DNA of 64,000 nucleotides from contig NZ_JAXAFJ010000007.1 of NCBI RefSeq assembly GCF_033898525.1, positions 1 to 64,000 on the forward strand, written 5' to 3'. Under the pieces are notes generated by a model. The model searched no databases, had not been told where the DNA came from, and worked only from the letters and a program-made list of their open reading frames with translations. This document shows, in pieces, positions 32,882-40,632 of the stretch (within the stretch, counting starts at the first letter, position 1; the number at the start of each line of letters is the position of its first letter). A program made the translations under genes and the position numbers. The stretch is from Flaviflagellibacter rhizophilus (GTDB taxonomy: Bacteria > Pseudomonadota > Alphaproteobacteria > Rhizobiales > Methylopilaceae).

Positions 32882-33658
32882 ATGACCGACCAGCCAACCA
32901 CGCTCGACGACCTGCGAACCCGGATCGACCAGATCGACGAGGATATGCACCGCCTGCTGATCCAGCGCGGCGGCATCATCGATGAACTAGTGCGCGTGAA
33001 GCGGACCGGCGAGACCGGCTCCGCGTTCCGGCCGGGCCGCGAGGCAGATATGATGCGCCGGCTAGTGGAACGCCATAGCGGGCGGCTTCCGTTCTCCGCC
33101 GTGGAGCATATCTGGCGCACCATCATCTCCGGCTTCACGCATGTGCAGGCGCCCTACGGCGTGCATGTCGATGGATCGGGCGATGCAGGCGCCATGCGCG
33201 ATCTTGCGAGATTCCAGATGGGCTTCGACGTGCCGCTGACCCTGCATGATGGCCCGCAGGCCGTCATCGAGGCCGTCAGCGCCTCGCAGGGCGATCTTGG
33301 CCTCATCCGCCTCGGCGGTTCCCCGACGGCATGGTGGTCGGAGCTTGGCGAGCCCGGACGCCCGCAGATCATGTCGCGGCTGCCGTTCCTGATCTACCCG
33401 AACCGTCCGGCGGCGGCCGATGCCGTGGTCATCGCCAACCATCTCGGCGACGCGGCGGCGGAAGACATGGCCGTCGTGCAGTTCGATCTGGCCGGAGCGC
33501 CGCCCGAGGGCGCGTTCCAGGTGCTGGCCTACAACATAGCGGACCGTTGGCGCGGCCTTGTCGCGCTCGACAAGGCGCGGCTGCCGGAAGGCGCACGCAC
33601 TGCCGGATCCTACGCCCGGCCCGTAACCCTGGCTCCGAACGGAGGGGACGCACGATGA
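32882..33658 (+). CDS. Chorismate mutase with C-terminal extension
   Basis: 258 residues. The first 90 are an AroQ-type helical chorismate mutase (TLDDLRTRIDQIDEDMHRLLIQRGGIIDEL, then R/K active-site residues and EADMMRRLVERH), converting chorismate to prephenate. The remaining 165 residues resemble a periplasmic-binding-like or prephenate-dehydratase-like domain (GDLGLIRLGG, MSRLPFLIYPNRP), probably regulatory since key dehydratase motifs are not evident. ATG 32882 is used; ATG 32870 is an alternative. The stop overlaps hisC (ATGA), beginning a three-gene aromatic operon. Confidence 0.87.
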   Translation: MTDQPTTLDDLRTRIDQIDEDMHRLLIQRGGIIDELVRVKRTGETGSAFRPGREADMMRRLVERHSGRLPFSAVEHIWRTIISGFTHVQAPYGVHVDGSGDAGAMRDLARFQMGFDVPLTLHDGPQAVIEAVSASQGDLGLIRLGGSPTAWWSELGEPGRPQIMSRLPFLIYPNRPAAADAVVIANHLGDAAAEDMAVVQFDLAGAPPEGAFQVLAYNIADRWRGLVALDKARLPEGARTAGSYARPVTLAPNGGDAR

Positions 33659-34773
33659 GCGACGCCATATCCGCCATCCGCCCGCTGCCGCGTCCGGGCA
33701 TTCTCGACATCGACCCTTACGTGCCCGGCAAATCCGGCGCGGCGGGGCTGAACCGCGTGTTCAAGCTATCCTCGAACGAGACGCCGCTGGGGCCGAGCCC
33801 GCGTGCCGTGGAGGCATATGCCGCTGCCGCCGCCAAGCTGGCCAGCTATCCGGAGGGCACCTCGCGCGCGCTGCGGCAGGCCATCGGTGCAGCGGAGGGT
33901 CTGGATCCAGAGCGCATCGTATGCGGTGCGGGGTCCGACGAAATCCTGAACCTGCTGGCCCATGCCTATGTCGGCGAGGGTGATGAGGGCGTGTTCACGG
34001 AGCACGGCTTCCTCGTCTACAAGATCGCAATCATGGGGCGCGGCGGCGTGCCCGTCGTGGTGCCGGAGACGGGGTTCACCACAGATGTGGACGCGATCCT
34101 CGCCAATGTCGACGAGCGCACCCGCATCGTGTTCATCGCCAATCCGAACAATCCGACCGGCACCTACATCCCGCGCGAGGAGGTGCGCCGCCTTCATGCC
34201 GGCTTGCCGCCGCACGTGCTCTTGGTGCTCGACGGCGCCTATGCCGAATATGTCGGGCGGGACGATTACAACGATGGGCGCGATCTCGTCGACGAGGCCG
34301 AGAACGTCGTCGTCACGCACACATTCTCGAAGGTGTTCGGGCTCGCCAATCTGCGTCTCGGCTGGATGTACGGCCCGGCCAGCATCGTGGACGTGCTGAA
34401 TCGCATTCGTGGTCCGTTCAACGTCAGCGGCGCGGCGGTGGCGGCGGGCGTGGAGGCCATCTCCGACCGGGCATTCCTCGATGAGGCTGTCGCCTTCAAC
34501 ACGCACTGGCGCGGTTGGCTGGAAAGCCGGATTTCAGAACTCGGGCTGCACGTCACACCGAGCGTGGCGAACTTCGTGCTCATCCACTTCCCTGCGGAGC
34601 GGGGGCAGACAGCAGCGGACGCCGATGCGTTCCTGACGGCGCGGGGCCTCATCCTTCGTCGCCTCGAGAATTACGGCCTGCCGAATGCGTTGCGCCTCAG
34701 CATCGGCAGCGAGGAAGCCAACCGCGCCGTCGTGGAGGCTTTGACCGAATTCTTGGCCTCAGCCAATGGCTGA
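33655..34773 (+). CDS. hisC: Histidinol-phosphate / aromatic aminotransferase
   Basis: A PLP fold-type I aminotransferase of 372 residues: FKLSSNETPLGPSPRAVEA at the start, FIANPNNPTGTYIPREEV, LDGAYAEYV, and the Schiff-base lysine in THTFSKVFGLANLRLGW. The C-terminal arginine region is GLPNALRLSIGSEEANR. The position between chorismate mutase and prephenate dehydrogenase suggests it works on imidazole acetol phosphate and also on aromatic keto acids or prephenate. ATG 33655 overlaps the previous stop and has GGAGG nine bases before; its end overlaps tyrC by eight bases. Confidence 0.93.
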   Translation: MSDAISAIRPLPRPGILDIDPYVPGKSGAAGLNRVFKLSSNETPLGPSPRAVEAYAAAAAKLASYPEGTSRALRQAIGAAEGLDPERIVCGAGSDEILNLLAHAYVGEGDEGVFTEHGFLVYKIAIMGRGGVPVVVPETGFTTDVDAILANVDERTRIVFIANPNNPTGTYIPREEVRRLHAGLPPHVLLVLDGAYAEYVGRDDYNDGRDLVDEAENVVVTHTFSKVFGLANLRLGWMYGPASIVDVLNRIRGPFNVSGAAVAAGVEAISDRAFLDEAVAFNTHWRGWLESRISELGLHVTPSVANFVLIHFPAERGQTAADADAFLTARGLILRRLENYGLPNALRLSIGSEEANRAVVEALTEFLASANG

Positions 34774-35689
34774 ACCCCTGTTCGGACGGCTGGCGCTGAT
34801 CGGGATCGGCCTGATCGGCTCGTCGATCGCGCGCGCGGCGCGGGCCAATGGCCTTGCCGGTGAGATCGTGGTTCAGACGCGTCGGTCGGAAACTCTGGAG
34901 CGCGCCCGCGAACTTGGCCTTGGCGACGTCTACACCACAGACATGGCCGAAGCGGCGCGTGGCGCGGACCTCGTGATAGCGAGCGTGCCCGTCGGCGCCT
35001 CGGACGCCGTGGCGCAGGCGATCGCCCCCGTGCTGAAGCCCGGGGCGACCGTCTCCGACGTTGGATCGGTGAAGACGTCCGTCGTGCGGCAGATGGCGTC
35101 TCTTCTCCCCGAAGGCGTGCACTTCGTGCCGGCTCATCCCATCGCCGGCACAGAATATTCAGGCCCGGATGCGGGTTTCGCCGAGCTGTTCCGCAATCGG
35201 TGGTGCATCCTCACCCCGCTTGAGGACGCCGATCCGGAGGCTGTGGACCGGCTGTCGGCGTTCTGGCAGGGCTTGGGAGCGCGCGTCGAGAGGATGTCGC
35301 CCGAGCACCATGACCTCGTGCTCGCCATCACCAGCCACATTCCGCATCTCATCGCCTACAACATCGTGGGCACGGCGGCGGACATGGAGGACAGCCTTCG
35401 CTCGGAGGTCATCAAGTTCTCCGCGTCGGGTTTCCGCGATTTCACCCGCATCGCGGCCTCCGATCCGGTGATGTGGCGCGACATCTTCCTGCACAACAAG
35501 GATGCGGTGCTGGAAATGCTGGGCCGCTTCACCGAAGACCTGACGGCGCTCCAGCGTGCCATCCGACGCGGCGATGGCGACACGCTGTTCGAGCATTTCA
35601 GCCGCACGCGGGAGATCCGGCGCGGCATCGTCGAGCAGGGGCAGGACACCGCCGAACCGGATTTCGGACGCGTTCGCACGCAGGGATGA
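34766..35689 (+). CDS. tyrC: Prephenate/arogenate dehydrogenase
   Basis: An NAD(P)-dependent cyclohexadienyl dehydrogenase of 307 residues for tyrosine synthesis. The Rossmann motif LIGIGLIGSSIARAA opens the protein; the substrate region has VPAHPIAGTEYSGPDAG with the catalytic histidine, followed by a helical dimer domain (HHDLVLAITSHIPHLIAYNIVGTA). It overlaps hisC by eight bases. With chorismate mutase and HisC it provides chorismate to prephenate to tyrosine precursor in one coupled operon. Confidence 0.93.
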   Translation: MAEPLFGRLALIGIGLIGSSIARAARANGLAGEIVVQTRRSETLERARELGLGDVYTTDMAEAARGADLVIASVPVGASDAVAQAIAPVLKPGATVSDVGSVKTSVVRQMASLLPEGVHFVPAHPIAGTEYSGPDAGFAELFRNRWCILTPLEDADPEAVDRLSAFWQGLGARVERMSPEHHDLVLAITSHIPHLIAYNIVGTAADMEDSLRSEVIKFSASGFRDFTRIAASDPVMWRDIFLHNKDAVLEMLGRFTEDLTALQRAIRRGDGDTLFEHFSRTREIRRGIVEQGQDTAEPDFGRVRTQG

Positions 35690-35790
35690 CAAAGGACGGT
35701 GGGTTGCATGGCATTTGCCTTGTTCCCGCCCCGAGCACTTGGTCCAATCCGAATCAGCGGGAGACGTGCACCACCCGCCAGCCGCTGGTG

Positions 35791-36330
35791 ATGGACCCCT
35801 CTTCGGATCTCTGGATATTCGGTTACGGCTCCCTGATGTGGCAGCCGGGCTTTGCGTTCGACGAGCTTCGCCCCGCGCGGCTGATCGGATGCCACCGCTC
35901 GATGTGCATCTATTCGCATCATTGGCGGGGAACGCCGGAAAAGCCGGGGCTGGTGCTGGGCCTGGACACCGGCGGTTCCTGCCGCGGCGTGGCGTTCAGG
36001 GTCGCCGCTGACCGCGCGGGCGAGACCTTGGCCTATCTGCACGAGCGCGAGCTCCGGAACCACGTCTACCGCGAGGTCACGCGGCCGATCAGGTTCTGCG
36101 ACGGCACGGGAACGCGCGCACTGGCCTATGTGGCGGACCGCACGCATCGACAATATGCCGGCGCCCTTGGACCAGAAGAGCGGCTGGCCCTGATCTCGCA
36201 AGGGCAGGGCGCGGGCGGCCCGAACCGGGACTATGTGTTGAACACCGTGCACCATCTGCGCCAGCTCGGCGTCAAGGACACCGAGCTCGAGTGGATGGCC
36301 TCGCGTCTGGAAGCCCTCGCCGCCGCCTAG
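35791..36330 (+). CDS. Gamma-glutamylcyclotransferase (ChaC family)
   Basis: A cytosolic ChaC-type enzyme of 179 residues that breaks glutathione to 5-oxoproline and Cys-Gly. The substrate loop FGYGSLMWQPGF at residues 10-21 is diagnostic; the general base is probably the glutamate in HERELRNHVYREV. I chose ATG 35791 because the YGSLMW block usually lies near the start. An ATG at 35686 in the same frame overlaps the tyrC stop (ATGA) and would add 35 residues and couple the two genes; it cannot be excluded. The TAG stop is shared, as CTAG, with the convergent plsC. Confidence 0.88.
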   Translation: MDPSSDLWIFGYGSLMWQPGFAFDELRPARLIGCHRSMCIYSHHWRGTPEKPGLVLGLDTGGSCRGVAFRVAADRAGETLAYLHERELRNHVYREVTRPIRFCDGTGTRALAYVADRTHRQYAGALGPEERLALISQGQGAGGPNRDYVLNTVHHLRQLGVKDTELEWMASRLEALAAA

Positions 36331-37085
36331 GCAGCGGGCGGGCTCTCGCTTGCCGGTGTGTAGGGAACGCCGTGGGGTGCCGCCTCGGCCAGCAGCCGCG
36401 CGGTCGCCGTCTCTATGCTTTCCTGCAGCACGGCGCGAAAGGTTCGGCTGTCCAGCCCCGGCGGTATCGGCTCCAGGAACTCTATGACCGCCGTGCCAGG
36501 ATGGCGAAGGGATGATCCGCGCGGCCAGAACAGCCCGGTGTTCACGGCAACCGGGATGCAGGACGTGTTGAGCTTCGCATAGAGCTGGGCGATCCCCGGC
36601 TTGTAGTCCGGTGCGTCTCCGGGCGCCTGGCGAGTGCCTTCGGGGAAGATGATGACCCTGCGCCCTTCGGCGACCGCGTCACGGGAATCGGACACCATCT
36701 TCCGCAGCGCCGACGCTCCGGCGGATCGGTCGACGCCGATCATCCCGGCGCGTGTGGCGTACCAGCCAAAGAAGGGGAGACGGAGAAGTTCGCGCTTCAG
36801 GATGAACGCGAAGTCGCCGACATACGGCACCAAGGCAAAGGTCTCGAGCGCGGACTGATGCTTGGCCGCGATGAGGCCCCCCGCTTCTGGAAGGTTCTCC
36901 AGCCCGCGCACTTCCACCTTCAGCCCCGTGATGACCCGCAGCGCCCAGAGGCTGAGGCGCGACCATACCCGGGCCACGGCGCGTGAGCCGCCCGGCGTGG
37001 CGAGGAAGGGCAGAGCCAGCACCGCCATGACCATGATCAGCAGGTAGAAGACGGCGCTGAAGAGGAAGGATCTAAACGCCGTCAT
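36327..37085 (-). CDS. plsC: 1-acyl-sn-glycerol-3-phosphate acyltransferase
   Basis: A membrane-bound acyltransferase of 252 residues making phosphatidic acid from lysophosphatidate. One or two N-terminal hydrophobic spans are followed by motif I AAKHQSALETF, in which the usual HX4D is HX4E, a variant I associate with other alphaproteobacterial members. Motif III IIFPEGTRQ and motif IV region SCIPVAVNTG are present. ATG 37085 overlaps the ydcF stop (ATGA), and 87 upstream codons are rejected. It is the last gene of the ftsE-ftsX-ydcF-plsC run. Confidence 0.92.
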   Translation of the reverse strand: MTAFRSFLFSAVFYLLIMVMAVLALPFLATPGGSRAVARVWSRLSLWALRVITGLKVEVRGLENLPEAGGLIAAKHQSALETFALVPYVGDFAFILKRELLRLPFFGWYATRAGMIGVDRSAGASALRKMVSDSRDAVAEGRRVIIFPEGTRQAPGDAPDYKPGIAQLYAKLNTSCIPVAVNTGLFWPRGSSLRHPGTAVIEFLEPIPPGLDSRTFRAVLQESIETATARLLAEAAPHGVPYTPASESPPAA

Positions 37086-37735
37086 GTGTCGCCCTCCGGC
37101 CGTCCGGTCAGCCTGGGGGCCACGCGAACCTCCACCAGCGCGGCGAGGTATTTCACATACTCCGCGACGAGCAGGCGGGCCGCACGGCTGTCCTGCCACC
37201 AGTTCTGCTCGGTGGTCCCGTTGCCTGCGACATGCGGAAGGATGATGACCTCCGGCAGTGCACGCTGGAGCTCCAGAAGGGAGCGCCGCATATGCCAGCC
37301 TGACGTCACCACGATAACCGTCTGGAAGCCGTTCTGGCGCACCCATTGCCGGGTTTCGGCGGCATTGCCCGCCGTGTTGAGCGCCCTGCGCCCAAGGTCC
37401 ATGCAGCAGTCCAGCCAGCGGGTGGCGCGGGGATGCAGGCGCGCGATCTCCGCCTTGGTCGTGTCGGGATTGACGCCCGAGATCAGCAGGCGGCGGGCCT
37501 GGCCGTCTGCCAGCAGGTCGACCGCTTCGCCGATGCGCTCGGGGCCTCCCGTCAGGACCACGATGGCATCGGCCATGGGGCGGCTGCCGGCAGCGGGCTG
37601 CGGGATGTTCTGGATGAAGAGTACGAAGCCACCGATCAGAACGAGCCCGCCGAGCAAAGCCAGGCCGAGCAGAAGGCGCACGAGACGAGCCAACAGCGAA
37701 GGACGGCGGCGGCGGGCCGTTGCGGTCTCGGCCAT
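37082..37735 (-). CDS. YdcF family protein (DUF218)
   Basis: A single-pass membrane protein of 217 residues with an N-terminal basic stretch and hydrophobic helix (residues about 18-42), then a DUF218 alpha/beta domain: DAIVVLTGGPERIGEAVDLL, LLISGVNP, ALNTAGNAAETRQWV and VIVVTSGWHMRRSLLELQ. The family is linked to envelope functions such as ElyC-like undecaprenyl phosphate metabolism; the specific role is unknown. It starts on the ftsX stop (TGATG) and overlaps plsC. Confidence 0.9.
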   Translation of the reverse strand: MAETATARRRRPSLLARLVRLLLGLALLGGLVLIGGFVLFIQNIPQPAAGSRPMADAIVVLTGGPERIGEAVDLLADGQARRLLISGVNPDTTKAEIARLHPRATRWLDCCMDLGRRALNTAGNAAETRQWVRQNGFQTVIVVTSGWHMRRSLLELQRALPEVIILPHVAGNGTTEQNWWQDSRAARLLVAEYVKYLAALVEVRVAPRLTGRPEGDT

Positions 37736-38682
37736 CAGTCCAGCCGCCGTAGATGGGCCATCACCGCCATGCGCGACGTCACGGCGGTCAGCAATGCGAT
37801 GAGAAGCGCCGTGCCGCCGATCTGCGAATAGCCCCAGAGGCTCAGCTCCATCCGGCCGAACAGGATGTCAGCGGCGGGATCGCTGGCTTCGCGCCCGATG
37901 GCGCCGCCCACGACGAACAGAGCAACGGCAAGCGCGCCGCCGATCACGCTTCCCCGCAGGCCGAGGCGCAGGAAACGGCGGGAGAAAGCGCCCGCGACGA
38001 AGCGATCCCGGGCGCCCACGAGGTGCAACACCTCCACCACGTCGCGGTTGCCGGCCACCGCGCCGCGCGTCGCGAACAGCACGGACAGGATGGTCGCGCA
38101 CAGCACGAGCCCGAGGATCGCCAGTCCGAAGCCGGTGAGGGCGCTGCCCGTCAGCCGCAGACGCTCCAGCCAGCCCCGGTGGTCGTCCAGGCTTGCGCCG
38201 GGCACCTGATCGGTCAGGGCGGCGGCAAGCGCGTCGAAATCGGGCCGTGCGCCTTCCTGCAGACGCACGACGACCAGCCTTGGCGCGGGCAGTTGATCCA
38301 GGCTGACGCCCGCGCCCAGCCAGGGCTCCAGCAGTGCCGCCATGTCGGCTTGCGAATAAGGCTCGGCGGATGCCACGCCCGTCACCTCGCGCGCCAGCGC
38401 TGCCGCCTGCGCGGCGGCTGCGTCCATGTCGCGCCCGTCCCGTGGCCGGATCTGGATGGTCACCTCCCGCTGTACGCCGCTCTGCCAACTGGCGGCTGCG
38501 GTGCGCACGATGTCCACGCTGCCCACCGTCAGGGAGGCCAGGAAGGTCATGATGGCAATGATGACGACCAGCGCGGTGCCGGCCAGGGATCCGCTCGGCA
38601 CCAGCGAAGGCGCTCGCCTGCCGTCGCCCGGAGAGGCCAGAGGGTCGGCGCCGCGGCCGGATCGTGGAATGCTTAGGGGCAT
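37735..38682 (-). CDS. ftsX: Cell division protein FtsX
   Basis: The membrane subunit of the FtsEX ABC-type complex, 315 residues, that activates peptidoglycan hydrolases at the septum. One N-terminal transmembrane helix (about 36-60), an extracytoplasmic domain to about 180, then three C-terminal helices (TGFGLAILGLVLCATILSVLF; VIGGALAVALFVVGGA; GTALLIALLTAVT). ATG 38682 overlaps the ftsE stop (TGATG). Confidence 0.92.
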   Translation of the reverse strand: MPLSIPRSGRGADPLASPGDGRRAPSLVPSGSLAGTALVVIIAIMTFLASLTVGSVDIVRTAAASWQSGVQREVTIQIRPRDGRDMDAAAAQAAALAREVTGVASAEPYSQADMAALLEPWLGAGVSLDQLPAPRLVVVRLQEGARPDFDALAAALTDQVPGASLDDHRGWLERLRLTGSALTGFGLAILGLVLCATILSVLFATRGAVAGNRDVVEVLHLVGARDRFVAGAFSRRFLRLGLRGSVIGGALAVALFVVGGAIGREASDPAADILFGRMELSLWGYSQIGGTALLIALLTAVTSRMAVMAHLRRLD

Positions 38683-39350
38683 CAATCGTGAATGGTGAGC
38701 CGGCCGTCCTCAAGCAGGAAGCGGCGAGCGTCATACAGGTCCATCAGGGCAATATCGTGGGTGGCGATTAGCACGGAGGTGCCTGATTTGTGCAATTCCA
38801 CGAAAAGACGGAGCAGCCGCCGCGCCAGATGTGGATCGACATTGCCGGTGGGCTCGTCGGCGAGCAGGAATTCCGGCCGGGCGATGACAGCGCGGGCGAT
38901 GGCTGCGCGCTGCTTCTCGCCGCCCGACAGCACGGGCGGGTACGCATTGATGCGGTCGCCCAACCCCACCCAACGCAGCAACTCGACGACTTCGGCACGA
39001 TAGACGGTCTCCTCCCGTCCGAGCACCCTGAGCGGCAGCGCCACGTTCTCGAATGTCGTGAGATGGTCGAGCAGGCGAAAGTCCTGGAAGACGATGCCGA
39101 TGCGCCGGCGAATGTCCGGCAAATCGCGGCGAGCGATGGCCGTCGTGTCGCGTCCGAACACGCTGATCAGCCCCCGCGTCGGCTTCAGCGACAGGAACAG
39201 CAGCCTGAGCAGCGAGGTCTTGCCCGCGCCGGAAGGGCCGGTGAGGAACTGGAAGGAGTGCGGCGCGATGCGGAAGGACAGGTCCCGCAGGACCTCCTGT
39301 CCCGGACCATATCGCAAGCCGACATTCTCAAAACGTACCAATGGCTCCAC
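38682..39350 (-). CDS. ftsE: Cell division ATP-binding protein FtsE
   Basis: The ATPase partner of FtsX, 222 residues: Walker A GPSGAGKTSLL, Q-loop IVFQDFRLLDHLTTFENV, signature LSGGEKQRAAIAR, Walker B FLLADEPTGNVD, H-loop IATHDIALMDLYDARR. It starts with GTG (39348-39350) at MEPLVRFENVGLRYG, which fits the family start. It is the first gene of the four-gene operon, divergent from the small gene and hpt. Confidence 0.95.
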   Translation of the reverse strand: MEPLVRFENVGLRYGPGQEVLRDLSFRIAPHSFQFLTGPSGAGKTSLLRLLFLSLKPTRGLISVFGRDTTAIARRDLPDIRRRIGIVFQDFRLLDHLTTFENVALPLRVLGREETVYRAEVVELLRWVGLGDRINAYPPVLSGGEKQRAAIARAVIARPEFLLADEPTGNVDPHLARRLLRLFVELHKSGTSVLIATHDIALMDLYDARRFLLEDGRLTIHD

Positions 39351-39474
39351 CCGGATGCGAAGAGTTTACCATGAGGGGTCCGGGTTAACCGCTTATTAAC
39401 CGTGAATGCGCAGGGATACAGGCGATGCGATCCATGATCCCGAACGCGGGCCCGAAAGGGCTTACACGCTCAGC

Positions 39475-39681
39475 ATGCTGATGACACCGGCCAACCGCAA
39501 GCTCCGCATCTTGGGGCGTCCTACACGCCTGACCTACGGGTCAGCGCTCGAGGGCGACCTGAAACCTGTGGAGACCCGCGGAAAGAGGGCTTTTGGAGAG
39601 GCCTGGAGCGCTACCATGAAGTCCATGGCACAGAACCGAATCCCCCTTCCGGAGATTACCGCCTTCAAGGTGCGGCCATGA
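39475..39681 (+). CDS. Small basic protein of unknown function before hpt
   Basis: A 68-residue frame (MLMTPANRKLRILGRPTRLT... TAFKVRP), rich in Arg and Lys, with no recognised domain. Its TGA overlaps the hpt ATG (39678-39681), which suggests real translation. ATG 39475 or 39481 may be used; the frame opens at 39406, but that part overlaps the promoter region. It could also be only a leader that couples hpt translation. Confidence 0.45.
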   Translation: MLMTPANRKLRILGRPTRLTYGSALEGDLKPVETRGKRAFGEAWSATMKSMAQNRIPLPEITAFKVRP

Positions 39682-40241
39682 CGACGCAAGTGCGCGTGCT
39701 TTACGACGCCGAAACCCTTGCGGAGCGCATTCGCGGGCTCGCTCAGGAGATCGCGGCGCGGGACCATGAGAAGCTGCTGGTGATCGCCGTGCTTCGCGGC
39801 AGCTTCGTGTTCGCGGCCGACCTGATCCGCGCGCTGCACTACGCAGGCATGGAGCCGGAGATCGAGTTCATCCAGTTGTCCAGCTACCGTGAAGCCATGG
39901 TGTCGTCGGGGCAGGTGGACGTCGTGCGCGACATCGACAGCGATGTGCGCGGCCGCGACGTGATGCTGATCGATGACATCCTTGAGTCCGGTCGGACGCT
40001 AGCCTTCGCGAAGGATCTCCTTGCGGCACGCGGCGCCCGCACCGTCACGACCTGCGTGCTGCTGGACAAGCCCGAGAAGCGGGCGGTGCACATCCAGGCG
40101 GACTATGTGGGCTTCCAGTGCCCGGACCTGTTCGTGGTCGGCTACGGCATGGACGTCGCCCATTCGTACCGGCAATTGCCCTTTGTGGGGGTGATGGAAC
40201 ATTCCAGTTCAAAACCCTCCGACGATCCGGGGAGAGTGTGA
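39678..40241 (+). CDS. hpt: Hypoxanthine phosphoribosyltransferase
   Basis: A purine salvage enzyme of 187 residues, joining hypoxanthine or guanine to PRPP. The PRPP loop is VMLIDDILESGRTLAFAKDLL, with the acidic pair DD; an upstream VIAVLRGSFVFAADLIRAL provides the pyrophosphate loop, and DYVGFQCPDLFVVGYGMD binds the base. The gene starts on the previous small gene's stop and ends three bases before a response-regulator gene, likely one message. Confidence 0.94.
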   Translation: MTTQVRVLYDAETLAERIRGLAQEIAARDHEKLLVIAVLRGSFVFAADLIRALHYAGMEPEIEFIQLSSYREAMVSSGQVDVVRDIDSDVRGRDVMLIDDILESGRTLAFAKDLLAARGARTVTTCVLLDKPEKRAVHIQADYVGFQCPDLFVVGYGMDVAHSYRQLPFVGVMEHSSSKPSDDPGRV

Positions 40242-40244
40242 GAG

Positions 40245-40625
40245 ATGGCCCGCATTCTTGTCGTAGATGACGAGGAATCCATTCGCGGCTTTGTCAGCCG
40301 TGCGCTCATGCTCGACGGTCACCGCGTGGAGATCGCCTGCGATGGGGCCGAAGCGTTCGACACGCTGAGCGCCGATCCGGAAGGCTTCGACCTATTGCTG
40401 TCGGACATCCGCATGCCCCTGATGGACGGCATCGACCTTGCGAAATCGGCCGCCAGCCAGTGCCCGGCGCTGACCATTCTTCTGATGACCGGCTACGCTC
40501 ACCAGCGCGAGCGTGCGGACGATCTCGACCGCGTCATTCATGACGTGCTCAGCAAGCCGTTCTCGCTGGCGGATATCCGTGGCGCGGTGGTGGGAGCCCT
40601 GCAGTCGCGTCGGCAGGCCGCCTGA
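40245..40625 (+). CDS. Single-domain response regulator, CpdR-like
   Basis: A stand-alone receiver domain of 126 residues: acidic pocket DDEE near residues 8-11, phospho-aspartate in LLLSDIRMPLMDGIDL, Thr in LLMTGYA and the conserved lysine in VLSKPFSLADIR. No output domain. The arrangement and SKPF motif resemble CpdR, which controls ClpXP proteolysis in the alphaproteobacterial cell cycle, but receiver-only proteins are similar to each other and the assignment is tentative. It follows hpt directly and converges with the DUF4175 gene. Confidence 0.82.
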   Translation: MARILVVDDEESIRGFVSRALMLDGHRVEIACDGAEAFDTLSADPEGFDLLLSDIRMPLMDGIDLAKSAASQCPALTILLMTGYAHQRERADDLDRVIHDVLSKPFSLADIRGAVVGALQSRRQAA

Positions 40626-40632
40626 CGAGAAA

